This document shows, in pieces, positions 26,916-36,408 of a stretch of DNA of 64,000 bases. The stretch is from assembly GCF_012927645.1 (NCBI RefSeq), contig NZ_JABBMT010000005.1, positions 1 through 64,000 on the forward strand, given 5' to 3'. The notes under the pieces were generated by a model, which was given only the letters and a program-made list of their open reading frames with translations, had not been told where the DNA came from and did not search any database. The translations under genes and the position numbers were made by a program. The number at the start of each line of letters is the position of its first letter. Position 1 is the stretch's first letter. The stretch comes from Pseudoalteromonas arctica (GTDB lineage Bacteria; Pseudomonadota; Gammaproteobacteria; Enterobacterales; Alteromonadaceae).

Positions 26916-28997
26916 ATGATAAAGAATATAGATATTAATAACGAGCTTGAGCACATCTCAGAAAAACTTGAAAAAACTATTAAACATCAAGAAAGAGAGG
27001 CGATTTTTTCTACAGAAGCAAATGAGCGATTTGAAAAGAATTTTGAGTGTTTTGCTGAATTTTTCCCTGATATAGCAATAGCAATAAAAAACTTTAAAAC
27101 CAAAGATGACTTTTGCTTACATGTTACAGAGTCCGGGCATGGTAATTTTATACCAAGTGGTGGAAGTACTTTACTTTATTCACAAGACCCAATGGCCCAA
27201 ACTAAAAAACAAATACATATGCAAACTTCAAACCCCGCGTTCAGTTTTACTGATTACACGGGCTATCCAGAAAACGATGATGATACTCGTATTCATATTC
27301 GATACATGACCAAATTAACTCAATTTATGAAAAATGTTAGGGCTGAAGATAAGCCTCGACTAGGTAAATTACCCTCTTCGTTTCCTTCTGCTATTATTTT
27401 TGGTATCGGACTCGGTTATCATGTTCCGCTTCTTTTGGAGCAAACTCAATTTGATTATACCTTTTTAGTTGAACCAGATTTTGAACAATTTTTTGCGAGT
27501 TTATTTTGCACTGATTGGTTTGAAGTTATAAATAAAGTCAATACTGATGGGGGATGTCTATTTTTTCACTTAGGTGTAGATCATGAATCCTTTATAACGG
27601 ATATTGAAAAAATAGCTGAAGATATCGGGGCGTTTTCCTTAGTTCGTAGCTTTTGTTATCAACATACACCTGGGGTTGAATTAAACGATTTAATTAAGCA
27701 ATGGAGTAATGATTACTTTCGTTTTCAGTTTGGTCATGGTTTCTATAACGATGCAATAACAGGTCTAGCCCATTGTATCCACCATATTCGAAATAAAGCT
27801 GCGTTACTAACGAAGACGACCCAGGAAATGGACTTTGATACGCCTATATTTATCGTTGGTAATGGTCCATCACTGGATGAGGCTGAAGTTTTTTTAAAAA
27901 ATAACCATCAAAAAGGGATCGTAATTGCTGCGGGAACGGCCATAGCGTCATTATATAATAAGGGTATCCCAGTTGACTTCCACGTATTAGTTGAACGGCC
28001 ATATTCGAACTACAAAATTTTTGGTGATATTTTCCCTGCTGATGAATATAAAAAAGTGAATTTGTTGGGTCTGAATACCTTATATCCCGATACTAATAAA
28101 CGTTATAAATGGGCAGGAATAGCGGGAAAAGGTAATGAGGCGGGGACATGTTTAATGGAAGTTTTATGTCTTACCCATATATATCAAGGCTTGCCGCTAA
28201 TTCCTTTTTGCAACCCTGTTGTGGCAAATGCAGCTCTTTCATTTTTTTTACACATGGGGTTTCGTAATATTTATCTGTTTGGTGTTGATAACGGCAAACA
28301 GTTATCTGGTTCTCATCATAGTAAAGATAGCATCTATAAAGTAAATAACGATGATGATACGCTAGGGTATACATGCTTAGAGTTCGATGGAAGAGTGTTG
28401 AAAGGGAACCTAAGTGAGAGTGTAATAACAAATGATTTGTTTTTTGTGGCTCATGTGCAATTGGAGAAATTGTTAGCACATTATAAAGTAACAAGCTGTA
28501 TTAATGTTGGTCATGGTGCCAAGCTTCAAGGGGCTATTCCGACAGCGGTAGAACATTTGATAGATATAGAAAGAGAGATAGATAAAGATCTGGCTATAAG
28601 CAATATAAAGAATGATTTTTTTACAGAATTGCCAATCGATGATGTTGAAGATAGGTTCATTGCTATTGATAAGCTTGAAGAGATCTGTGAACATTTATTA
28701 TCAATTATTGATGAGAATATTACTGAACGTGCCACTGCGGCGAAACAGCTACAGCGTCAAGCAAGATATGTTTATTCGTTAAAAGGCACTACTCTTGGGC
28801 ACATTTTTCACATTATAAAAGGCTCACTGTTATATTATCACTGCCCGATGATTACGCTTTTGTATCAATATGAAGACGAAGTATTTTGTTTAGAAAAATA
28901 TAAACAGCTAAATAAGTTATGGAAATGTTATATCCAAGAGATAATGGCTGATTATAAAATCCACTATGATGAAAAATGTGACTTAGGAAAGGAATAA
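26916..28997 (+). CDS. maf: Maf-type motility accessory factor, probable flagellin nonulosonate transferase
   Basis: The 693-residue protein has the DUF115/MptE-like core at about residues 308-500, recognisable from IFIVGNGPSLDE followed by VIAAGTAIASLYNKGIPVDF and LVERP. The N-terminal part (about 80-300) is the Maf flag domain, and the C-terminal part is helical. Maf proteins of Campylobacter, Helicobacter, Aeromonas and Magnetospirillum transfer pseudaminic or legionaminic acid to Ser/Thr of flagellin in the cytoplasm. It opens the glycosylation island 9 bases after the fliT-like gene, so it is probably co-transcribed with the filament chaperones. The donor is inferred to be CMP-pseudaminic acid, from pseB/C/G/I in the same island. 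Confidence 0.88.
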   Translation: MIKNIDINNELEHISEKLEKTIKHQEREAIFSTEANERFEKNFECFAEFFPDIAIAIKNFKTKDDFCLHVTESGHGNFIPSGGSTLLYSQDPMAQTKKQIHMQTSNPAFSFTDYTGYPENDDDTRIHIRYMTKLTQFMKNVRAEDKPRLGKLPSSFPSAIIFGIGLGYHVPLLLEQTQFDYTFLVEPDFEQFFASLFCTDWFEVINKVNTDGGCLFFHLGVDHESFITDIEKIAEDIGAFSLVRSFCYQHTPGVELNDLIKQWSNDYFRFQFGHGFYNDAITGLAHCIHHIRNKAALLTKTTQEMDFDTPIFIVGNGPSLDEAEVFLKNNHQKGIVIAAGTAIASLYNKGIPVDFHVLVERPYSNYKIFGDIFPADEYKKVNLLGLNTLYPDTNKRYKWAGIAGKGNEAGTCLMEVLCLTHIYQGLPLIPFCNPVVANAALSFFLHMGFRNIYLFGVDNGKQLSGSHHSKDSIYKVNNDDDTLGYTCLEFDGRVLKGNLSESVITNDLFFVAHVQLEKLLAHYKVTSCINVGHGAKLQGAIPTAVEHLIDIEREIDKDLAISNIKNDFFTELPIDDVEDRFIAIDKLEEICEHLLSIIDENITERATAAKQLQRQARYVYSLKGTTLGHIFHIIKGSLLYYHCPMITLLYQYEDEVFCLEKYKQLNKLWKCYIQEIMADYKIHYDEKCDLGKE

Positions 28998-28999
28998 TA

Positions 29000-30307
29000 G
29001 TGACAGATTACCAAGAATCAGAGGCTTTCTACAGTGAGTTATTTGATGAGCTTTTCCCTATTCTTCGTTCTATAACAGGTCCAGGCTTACGACAAAGTTA
29101 TAGTATTCTCTCGCGGTATATGCCACTTAATATTTCTTCTATTGCTTCTGGTGAAAAAATATTTGATTGGACTGTACCTAAGGAGTGGCATTGTGAAGAT
29201 GCTTATTTATTAGGGCCTGATGGAGAGAAAATTGCTGATATGCAGCGATTGAATATTGAGGTCGTTAATTACTCAGAATCTGTAGAAATAGAGCTTAGCC
29301 TTGAAGAGCTTCAAAAGCACTTATATAGCCTACCTGAGCAGCCAACGGCAATCCCTTATGTTACTAGCTACTATAAAAAGCGTTGGGGTTTTTGTATCGC
29401 TCATGAAATACGTGAACAACTTAAAGAGGGAACATACAAAGCTGTAATTAAGAGTCAGTTTGTAGATGGTTCGTTGGATATCGCCCAATCAGTTTTAAAT
29501 GGTGAATCAAAACAAGAAGTATTACTAAGTTCATATCTATGTCATCCATCAATGGCGAATAATGAGCTGAGCGGCCCTTTAGTTCTTTTAGGCTTATTTA
29601 ATCGTATTAAAAAATGGCCAAAACGTCGTTACTCCTACCGTTTTGCATTACACCCTGAAACAATAGGTAGTTTAGGATTGCTTCATTTAATGGGGGAGCA
29701 TTTTACTGCAAACATGGTTTCTGGACTGGTTATTAATTGTATGGGTGGAGAACCTGAAAAATTAGTTTTTAAACATAGTCGGAATGATAATGGTATGCTA
29801 GATAAACTTTTATATCATCTAAATCAACATGATTATAACCATGAAAACATACAATTTAGTCCTTTAAGTGGTTCTGATGAAAGGCAATATAATTCTCCCG
29901 GCTTTCAATTGCCAGTGTGCTGTGTCAGCCGTAGTTTTCATTCTGGCTACCACCAGTATCATACTTCCCTTGATACTAAAGCGTTTATGGGAATAAAACC
30001 ACTGCTTGATAGTATTGATCAATTAGAGAAAATATTTTTGGCGTTTGAACAAGCTGCGACTTTTGAGAATACACTACCTTTTGGTGAACCTAACTTAGGT
30101 AGTAAAGGGTTGTATCCAACGTTAAGTTTTTTTAGTAAAGAGCGTGTAAGCCAACTCGATGAGCTTAATCACATTAAGATGTTATTAAATTATAGTGATG
30201 GAGAGCACGACTCTATTGATATTGCGGATAAATATGGATGCAGTGTTTTAGATATGGCGTCTGCAATTGACAAGCTAGAGCAACAAACACTCTTGGTCAT
30301 GAAGTGA
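29000..30307 (+). CDS. DUF4910 aminopeptidase-like protein with C-terminal winged helix
   Basis: The 435-residue protein has an M28-like zinc-peptidase fold region (about residues 10-350) with candidate metal ligands in SYLCHPSMANNELSG, ALHPETIGSLG, GSDERQYNSPG and SFHSGYHQYHTSLD. A C-terminal winged-helix-like segment follows (about 375-435). There is no signal peptide, so it acts in the cytoplasm. The start is GTG at 29000 with a strong GGAAAGGA upstream. Such proteins are recurrent in surface-glycan and flagellin-glycosylation clusters, where a role as amidohydrolase or deacylase on sugar N-acyl groups is plausible but unproven. Confidence 0.78.
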   Translation: MTDYQESEAFYSELFDELFPILRSITGPGLRQSYSILSRYMPLNISSIASGEKIFDWTVPKEWHCEDAYLLGPDGEKIADMQRLNIEVVNYSESVEIELSLEELQKHLYSLPEQPTAIPYVTSYYKKRWGFCIAHEIREQLKEGTYKAVIKSQFVDGSLDIAQSVLNGESKQEVLLSSYLCHPSMANNELSGPLVLLGLFNRIKKWPKRRYSYRFALHPETIGSLGLLHLMGEHFTANMVSGLVINCMGGEPEKLVFKHSRNDNGMLDKLLYHLNQHDYNHENIQFSPLSGSDERQYNSPGFQLPVCCVSRSFHSGYHQYHTSLDTKAFMGIKPLLDSIDQLEKIFLAFEQAATFENTLPFGEPNLGSKGLYPTLSFFSKERVSQLDELNHIKMLLNYSDGEHDSIDIADKYGCSVLDMASAIDKLEQQTLLVMK

Positions 30308-30308
30308 A

Positions 30309-30974
30309 ATGGGTAATTGGCAGAATATTTATCAGCAGGGCAGGCAATTAAATAAATACCCTTATGATGCAATCGTATCATTGGTGATGCGATTAAGGCA
30401 CACTAATTCAAGTTTAAGCGCATTAGAGTTAGGCTGTGGTGCTGGAAATAATATCGTTTTTATGGCTGAAGAGGGAGTTGATGTTGCTGGTATTGATATA
30501 TCTTCAGTTGCTTTAGATTTTGCTCAAGAGCGTCTAACAAGGTTACAACTTAAAGCTGATTTAGTTAATGGTCATTTTACTCAGTTACCTTGGCAAGATA
30601 ATTCGTTCGACTTAGTGATAGACAGAAGCGCTTTAAACTGTGTTCCTCGCTCAGATATTTTAGTTGCCCTTAGTGAATCTTACCGAGTGTTAAAACCAGG
30701 CGGTTGTATATTTTCTATTATGTATGCTGATACTCATCCTGCATTTATAAACTCAGGATATCAGCATGATGGGTTTGCGCGACAATTTTCGCCGGATTAT
30801 TTCTCTGACATTGATGGCCTATTTTTTGCTTCTAAAGCAGATGTTTGCGAACTATTCAGTAAATTTGCAATAACGCAGCAATCGTATGATGTTTCTTATG
30901 ATCAGAACGATAAGATCACTTCTGCACAAAGAAGTATCGTTGCATATAAATCACCTATTGCTCAAATTACGTAA
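30309..30974 (+). CDS. Class I SAM-dependent methyltransferase
   Basis: The 221-residue protein has motif I ALELGCGAGNNIVFMAEEG (about residues 37-55), the acidic ribose-binding GIDIS (about 61), and the post-motif LPWQDNSFDLVIDRSALNCV. The substrate is unknown; in this setting an O- or N-methylation of a nucleotide sugar is the reasonable inference. It begins 1 base after the DUF4910 stop and is followed at 51 bases by a flavoprotein, forming one transcription unit with maf. Confidence 0.85.
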   Translation: MGNWQNIYQQGRQLNKYPYDAIVSLVMRLRHTNSSLSALELGCGAGNNIVFMAEEGVDVAGIDISSVALDFAQERLTRLQLKADLVNGHFTQLPWQDNSFDLVIDRSALNCVPRSDILVALSESYRVLKPGGCIFSIMYADTHPAFINSGYQHDGFARQFSPDYFSDIDGLFFASKADVCELFSKFAITQQSYDVSYDQNDKITSAQRSIVAYKSPIAQIT

Positions 30975-31025
30975 TCATGAGTGGTTATCATATAGCTACT
31001 ACTTACTAGTTTCTGGAGAATTATT

Positions 31026-32405
31026 ATGCGAAATTCAGCTATCGTTGTTGGTGGTGGGGTATGTGGTTTAATGGCGGCATTACTACTCAAACAGTCTTTT
31101 AAAAAAGTTACAATAATTGAGCAAAGTGAGCGTGTTGGGGGATTATTTTGTTCTATAAAAGATGAGTTAGGTGCATATTATGATATGGGATCACATATAC
31201 CGAACGCAACGGGCATAGAAGCGCTTGATACTCTGTTATTTGGCGAGCTAGAAAATCGTGATTACTATTGGCACGTAATAGAAAAACTGCAATCAGGTAA
31301 TTACTTCGCCGGTGAATGGGATTTAAACTCTCCGTTTCCAGATAGTCACAAACTGCCAAGCGAAGAGTATTATCAAGGTTGTGCTGAGCTTATTCAAGCA
31401 ACCTCTTCTAGTGGCAGTTCGCTTATACTCCCTTATTGCGAAGAAACATTAGGTAAGACGTTTACCCAGCATATAATCAAACCAATTCTGTATAAGCTCT
31501 ATGGTAAACATACAGATTTAAATACATTAACGGTCGCTGCAGGACTGTTTGGCTTTACTCGCATACTTGCTTTTGAACCAGATGTTGCAAATGCACTGAA
31601 AAATATCCCTATTTTTGACGCTAAAATTGGATATCAAACGCTAGCGCATTTTCATGAACGACAAACTAAAGACAACTCTAAAACCCCAAATTACTTTTAT
31701 CCATTAGAAAATAAAGGGATTGAGGCTTGGGTTGAGTATTTAGTAACTAAACTTAAAAGCGCTGGAGTTGAGATTGTACTTTCTTCATCAATAGAGAAGA
31801 TAGAAACTAATGGGCGGCAGATCACGGGAGTGAAGCTTATTAATAAAACAGAAGTCCTTGATTGTCAGTTGTTATTTTGGAGTGCCCCTCCATTTATTGC
31901 TTTAAAAGCATTAGGCTTACCTTTAATTTATAACAAGCCAGAACTTAGAACTGCTATTGTATTTCATCTGAATTTTGACTTGCTTTTACTTGACCAAAAA
32001 TCGCATTATTTATGGGTGTGGGATCATCAAACGGATATATTTAGGTTGACGTTATACCCTAACCTCAGCACTAAAAGTCAGCATGCGAACTTGTCGGCAG
32101 AAATATTATGCAGGCCAGAAGAGGTGGAGCAGTATGACGTGGATGAAATTGTGAATACATTAAAGAAAATGCAAGTTGTCGGCCAAGATGCTACATGTAT
32201 CAGTCATATTAAACAGGTCATACATGGCACTTTTCCTGTGCCAACTTTAGAATTTGAAAAAAATAATCAAGCTAATTTTGATACATTAAAAAACAGTGTC
32301 GATAATATAATTATTTCAGGCAGATCAGGCGGTAAACAATGGCGACAAGCTGATGTACTTGTTGCCGCATATAACGATATAAACAATTATTTATCGACAG
32401 AATAA
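31026..32405 (+). CDS. FAD-dependent oxidoreductase / amine-oxidase-like flavoprotein
   Basis: The 459-residue protein has an N-terminal dinucleotide-binding motif (AIVVGGGVCGLMAA, about residues 5-18), then IIEQSERVGGLF. The C-terminal FAD segment NIIISGRSGGKQWRQADVLV is typical of protoporphyrinogen-oxidase or UDP-galactopyranose-mutase-like flavoproteins. The substrate is unknown; oxidation or ring contraction of an island sugar is conceivable. GGAG precedes the ATG. Its 3' end overlaps the convergent acyltransferase gene by 19 bases. Confidence 0.75.
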   Translation: MRNSAIVVGGGVCGLMAALLLKQSFKKVTIIEQSERVGGLFCSIKDELGAYYDMGSHIPNATGIEALDTLLFGELENRDYYWHVIEKLQSGNYFAGEWDLNSPFPDSHKLPSEEYYQGCAELIQATSSSGSSLILPYCEETLGKTFTQHIIKPILYKLYGKHTDLNTLTVAAGLFGFTRILAFEPDVANALKNIPIFDAKIGYQTLAHFHERQTKDNSKTPNYFYPLENKGIEAWVEYLVTKLKSAGVEIVLSSSIEKIETNGRQITGVKLINKTEVLDCQLLFWSAPPFIALKALGLPLIYNKPELRTAIVFHLNFDLLLLDQKSHYLWVWDHQTDIFRLTLYPNLSTKSQHANLSAEILCRPEEVEQYDVDEIVNTLKKMQVVGQDATCISHIKQVIHGTFPVPTLEFEKNNQANFDTLKNSVDNIIISGRSGGKQWRQADVLVAAYNDINNYLSTE

Positions 32406-33217
32406 GAGACTTCTTTTCCATTATCAAAACGATATAGTTCAGATGGGTTACAGTTGAGCAATGCAAATTGGTTATCAGCAACAAAGTCTTTTACAAAATG
32501 ATAAAGTTCTTTCATTTTTATTGTATAGATAAATGATCTTCCAAGTTGGGCTTGTTTCATAACCCCTGATTTTAATAATGCAGCTTCTAATTTGGAATAG
32601 TCTTCCCTATAGGCATTATTTATAGGGAAGCAAAAGTGGTAAAAAGTACCGTTTGCTTCTTCTCCATTTGTGAGTGTTGTCACACCGGTAAAGGGCTTAT
32701 TAAAACGATAGTTCAAACCTAACATTGCTTCTATTTGAACAATCACCGTGGCGACTCTAAGACCAATGCCTTGCAGTACAAGCACTGTATCTTGTTCTAT
32801 TAACCTACTAAACGTTGAGTGCTCTGCAAAGGCATAATATTCAGGCTTTTTGGGTAAACAAATTTTTGCCGCATCAGGGCCTAAACCGCATATAGAGAAC
32901 AAAGGGTGTCCAGAGCGTACTACATTTTTTTGTTGTCTAAACCACTCAGGCCAATACCCTAAGACACATTTTTGTGAGCGTAAATCTTCTTTGCGACTGC
33001 GTGGAAATTGATAATTAAACGCTGGCATAAATATATTACCGTTATCACCAACTGCAGTTTTAAAGCAGTTTAGGAGCGCCTTAGGCACTTCTTTTACTGA
33101 GTGATTTTCTATAGCGCCAAGTGTAAATAATGAAGAGTGTATAAACACACTGTCATTCATGTTGATACCAACTGAATGTAATGTTGCGATAATTTGTTCT
33201 TGGCTGATACTTCTCAC
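32387..33217 (-). CDS. AAC(3)-family N-acyltransferase
   Basis: The 276-residue protein resembles aminoglycoside 3-N-acetyltransferases: SVFIHSSLFTLG near the start, then the conserved RSGHPLFSICGLGP and VLQGIGLRVATVIVQIEAMLG. Members in surface-polysaccharide loci acylate amino sugars rather than antibiotics. It is the last gene of the 18-gene minus-strand operon and overlaps the upstream cysteine-cluster gene by ATGA. Because a carrier protein and an adenylating enzyme lie just upstream, its donor may be an acyl-carrier thioester (inference). Confidence 0.82.
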   Translation of the reverse strand: MRSISQEQIIATLHSVGINMNDSVFIHSSLFTLGAIENHSVKEVPKALLNCFKTAVGDNGNIFMPAFNYQFPRSRKEDLRSQKCVLGYWPEWFRQQKNVVRSGHPLFSICGLGPDAAKICLPKKPEYYAFAEHSTFSRLIEQDTVLVLQGIGLRVATVIVQIEAMLGLNYRFNKPFTGVTTLTNGEEANGTFYHFCFPINNAYREDYSKLEAALLKSGVMKQAQLGRSFIYTIKMKELYHFVKDFVADNQFALLNCNPSELYRFDNGKEVSYSVDK

Positions 33218-33948
33218 AAAAAGTCCTCATTACCGAAAGCTGCTTTAACTTCGTCGTAGATAGTATCAATTCTTTTTGAAAAAGCGGGATCTTTCCACGG
33301 CTTGCCTGATAGAATCATCCATTCATATTTAGCAATAAACTTTTTTTTCTGTGATTCATCTAAGGTATCAATGAAGCCCCCCATTTTTTCTTTGAGGCGG
33401 TCTACAAGTTCCTTTAAACATCTAAAGATAAACACAACTTCAGGATCACGTAACAATGGTTTCATAGAAACTGTAAGTTCACGTTTCAACTTTATGGCTT
33501 GCTCTCTAACTAGCGTACATTTATGGTTATTATCTGGATCACGGTAAAAAAGATCCATTAAAGCGGAGTACTCAAAATCAATAACAGTACCAAACGCATC
33601 TACTATAGGGAAATAGGGATATATTCTGCAAACTAAGGGTCTGTGTCCATGGGGTTCGCATAAACCACCACATTGGCAAGAGAGCAAATAGATACTGAAG
33701 CTTTTACCGTTTGAAAGCGTAAATGTACGCTTTTTAGCTGGTGTAGTAATATTTTTAATACCACCAATAGATTTATAGTACTCATACTCATTTTCGAGAA
33801 GAGGTAAAGATACACCACTTTTGTCTAGGATATTAAAATGCTCTCCGTAAAAATTTTTACAACAGTAGCCACCGCATGTTTTCCAACACTCAGGGGCATT
33901 CACATATTCCGTATTATATATTTCTTGCCAATTCACTTTGTTAGGCAT
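33214..33948 (-). CDS. YkgJ-type cysteine-cluster (zinc/iron-chelating) protein
   Basis: The protein has 244 residues from the ATG at 33948; a GTG at 33960 would add four. It has two Cys groups: CWKTCGGYCCKNF near the start and CQCGGLCEPHGHRPLVCRIYPYFP in the middle. This is the pattern of the putative zinc- or iron-chelating UPF0153/YkgJ family. Its start overlaps the end of the carrier-protein gene. In the family the function is mostly unknown; here it is locked between a carrier protein and an acyltransferase, so an oxidative or metal-dependent modification of the carried acyl/aminoacyl group is a testable guess. Confidence 0.8.
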   Translation of the reverse strand: MPNKVNWQEIYNTEYVNAPECWKTCGGYCCKNFYGEHFNILDKSGVSLPLLENEYEYYKSIGGIKNITTPAKKRTFTLSNGKSFSIYLLSCQCGGLCEPHGHRPLVCRIYPYFPIVDAFGTVIDFEYSALMDLFYRDPDNNHKCTLVREQAIKLKRELTVSMKPLLRDPEVVFIFRCLKELVDRLKEKMGGFIDTLDESQKKKFIAKYEWMILSGKPWKDPAFSKRIDTIYDEVKAAFGNEDFL

Positions 33949-34198
33949 TAGTAGACTCACTAAGTAGCTTTATTAGGCCACTGTAAGATGTAAATTGCAC
34001 AGGGTCAGCTTCTTCGAAATCAATATCAAGGTTTAAGCTGTTTTCTATTTCCATTAACATACTAATAAAATCAAGCGAGTCTAAAAGACCTAAACTTATT
34101 AAACTATTTTTTTTATCTAATGATATGAGTATGTCCTGACCATGCTTTTCTATTAATTTATTATTGATAGCTTGTTCAATCGAATTTGTTAAGCTCAT
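33941..34198 (-). CDS. Acyl/aminoacyl carrier protein 1
   Basis: The 85-residue four-helix carrier protein has the phosphopantetheine serine at Ser41 in GLLDSLDF. Asp residues flank the site and the rest is acidic, as expected. Its start codon overlaps the stop of the adenylation enzyme by one base (TAATG), so the two are produced together. The partner ligase has an NRPS/DltA-type sequence, which suggests it carries an amino acid or small acyl group rather than long fatty chains (inference). Confidence 0.88.
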   Translation of the reverse strand: MSLTNSIEQAINNKLIEKHGQDILISLDKKNSLISLGLLDSLDFISMLMEIENSLNLDIDFEEADPVQFTSYSGLIKLLSESTNA

Positions 34199-35658
34199 TA
34201 TTTCTCCATCATGGTATGTAGGGCGCTTTTATCAATTTTACCATTACTATTTAGTGGCATGGAATCGATCCATATAATCTTTTTGGGCACCATATAAAGT
34301 GGCAGCTGTTGCTTTAAGTAATCAATCAGTGTTTGTTCAACTTCTTTATCGGCTGGATTACAAATAAATAAAGTCAAACTTTGAGGTTGTTGCCTCGGAG
34401 TTGCGATAGTGTGTACTAAAGGGTTTGATAAAAAGTCTTGTGCTAATGTATTTACTTCAGATAACTCAACACGGTATCCCTGAATTTTAACCTGGTCATC
34501 TACACGGCTGATATAATGGAATATCCCCTTATCATCACACTTTACCAGATCACCACTACGATAATAGGTAATATTATTTGTTGTAAGTAAGCATTGCTGA
34601 GTTTTAATACTATCATTCAAATAACCAGAAAATACTTGTGGACCTGAAATTAATAATTCACCTTGCGGATCAATTTTAAAGTCCATATATTTTAAAGCCT
34701 TACCCAGAGGGATGAAATTACTACCGCTACTATCGTTACAATCAAACACATATCGACTACAGGCAATTGTTGCTTCAGTTGGCCCATAAAGATTAATAAT
34801 CTGACTGTTTGGTGCTGCTTTTTGCCACTGAGCAGCTAGTGTTCGTGGTAATGCTTCGCCACAAAACTGGCTCACACGGAGGCTTGGATAGGCATCACTT
34901 TTGAGCATGCCTAATTTAGCCATAATTGATACAGTAGAAGGTACACTAAACCACACTGTAAGCCCGTGTTGTCTGATGAATTTACCAGGAGCAAATAAAG
35001 CTGCTTCAGGTAAGACATAAAGACAAGCACCTTGCAGCCAAGTAACAAAAATATCATGCATGCTAAGATCAAACGTAGGATCAAATACTTGGCTTACCTT
35101 ATCAGTGTTGGTTAGCGGTAAATGTTCACACATAGTGCGAACATAACACTCAAGGTTTGCTTGAGTAATAGGTACGCCTTTTGGTGCGCCTGTTGAGCCA
35201 GAAGTAAATAAAATATAAGCAATACAGGAGGGGCGGTAGCGAGTTTGTAATTGTTCAGTTGGTACAGTGTCTTTATAAACTAAATCCTCAAGGCATAAAA
35301 ATAATATATTGGGGAGAGCGCTTTTTAATTGCTGGCTAATTGATAGATATTTTGTACTGTATAAAACATACTGTAAATTGCTTTGCTCTATGATAGAGAG
35401 CAATCTTGCTATTGGGAGTTTTACTCCAAGCGGTATAAATGTTCGTGAATCCAAAGCACAGGCAAGTACAGCGCTATAATAGTGAGTATCTCGGTAACTT
35501 AAAATACCAATTTGCTCAGCTTCACTGATTGCACTCGTGTTAATATTCTTAGCGTAATTTGCAAGTTTTTTATAGGTAATGAACTTATTATCAACAAAAA
35601 GTGCAGGAAGGTTTGCATAACTTACTATGCTATTGTTAAGTTGTTCTGATAACTTCAC
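34198..35658 (-). CDS. Stand-alone adenylation enzyme (DltA / NRPS A-domain type)
   Basis: The 486-residue adenylate-forming enzyme has core motifs in order: A3 LFTSGSTGAPKG, A4 FDPTFDLSMHD, A5 NLYGPTEATIAC, A7 YRSGDLVK, A8 VKIQGYRVELSEV and A10 NSNGKIDKSAL with its catalytic Lys. This is the amino-acid adenylation type (DltA or free-standing A domain) rather than a fatty-acyl-CoA ligase. It should activate a substrate with ATP and load it on the carrier protein encoded immediately after it. The substrate cannot be read by eye. Confidence 0.87.
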   Translation of the reverse strand: MKLSEQLNNSIVSYANLPALFVDNKFITYKKLANYAKNINTSAISEAEQIGILSYRDTHYYSAVLACALDSRTFIPLGVKLPIARLLSIIEQSNLQYVLYSTKYLSISQQLKSALPNILFLCLEDLVYKDTVPTEQLQTRYRPSCIAYILFTSGSTGAPKGVPITQANLECYVRTMCEHLPLTNTDKVSQVFDPTFDLSMHDIFVTWLQGACLYVLPEAALFAPGKFIRQHGLTVWFSVPSTVSIMAKLGMLKSDAYPSLRVSQFCGEALPRTLAAQWQKAAPNSQIINLYGPTEATIACSRYVFDCNDSSGSNFIPLGKALKYMDFKIDPQGELLISGPQVFSGYLNDSIKTQQCLLTTNNITYYRSGDLVKCDDKGIFHYISRVDDQVKIQGYRVELSEVNTLAQDFLSNPLVHTIATPRQQPQSLTLFICNPADKEVEQTLIDYLKQQLPLYMVPKKIIWIDSMPLNSNGKIDKSALHTMMEK

Positions 35659-35688
35659 ATTATATCCTAGTTTTTATTTATCTTACTA

Positions 35689-36408
35689 TTAAGCAGGTTT
35701 GTTGATAGCAAGCAACTCAGTTTGGAGTTTATTATAAGCTTCGGGTGTGCCAATATCGATATATCTCAGGGGGGTTTTATAGCTATAAAGACTGCCCACT
35801 AATAAAGGCACCATGTCGAGGCTTATCTCATAGAAGTTTTTCTGTTTAAAGTGTGCAAAGTATTTTTCATACACTCCTTCGGAGAATAAAAACAATGCAC
35901 CGCTTGCTAGATTACTTGGTGGGTTAGATACTTTTTCATGAAAACTGTGTATCACACCCGATGAATCTAATTCAACGATACCACATTGGGAAGGTGTTTG
36001 TGTTTCGAATAGTAGAAGAGTTGCATCACATTTTTTCGGCCTTTTGTTATGGACTTCTAAAAAACGAGTGAGGTTATCTTCACAATAGTTATCAGCATGA
36101 ATGACTATTGTGGGACTACTTCGCCAAAACCCTTTATTACTAATCAAAGTTCCGCCAGTACCGAGTAATTTAGTCTCTCTAACGAGTGTTATTTTATTAC
36201 GATATTCGGATGTTGATACAAATTCTTCAACTTGTTCAGCGAAATAATGTACATTAATGAGTATGTCGCTGACACCAAGTTTATCGAGTTTTTCTAACCA
36301 ATAAGCCAATAAAGGCTTGCCATTAATAGGCACTAAACATTTTGGAATTGTATTAGTCAAAGGTTTTAACCGAGTGCCTAATCCTGCTGCTAGCAATATC
36401 GCTTTCAT
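35689..36408 (-). CDS. Sugar-1-phosphate nucleotidyltransferase (RmlA/HddC-like)
   Basis: The 239-residue protein has the NTP-transferase signature at its start (LLAAGLGTRLKPLTNTIPK) and the metal-binding VIHADNYCED (Asp in HAD). This size and motif fit D-glycero-alpha-D-manno-heptose-1-phosphate guanylyltransferase (HddC) or alpha-hexose-1-P types. It overlaps the upstream kinase fusion by ATGA, so it may activate the sugar 1-phosphate made there. Confidence 0.85.
   Translation of the reverse strand: MKAILLAAGLGTRLKPLTNTIPKCLVPINGKPLLAYWLEKLDKLGVSDILINVHYFAEQVEEFVSTSEYRNKITLVRETKLLGTGGTLISNKGFWRSSPTIVIHADNYCEDNLTRFLEVHNKRPKKCDATLLLFETQTPSQCGIVELDSSGVIHSFHEKVSNPPSNLASGALFLFSEGVYEKYFAHFKQKNFYEISLDMVPLLVGSLYSYKTPLRYIDIGTPEAYNKLQTELLAINKPA

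Noticed and set aside
29000..30307. Secreted aminopeptidase
   Set aside because: No signal peptide, and the gene is embedded between cytoplasmic glycan enzymes.
32387..33217. Aminoglycoside resistance gene
   Set aside because: AAC(3)-family fold, but the gene is operon-coupled to glycan genes, so a sugar acyltransferase is more likely.
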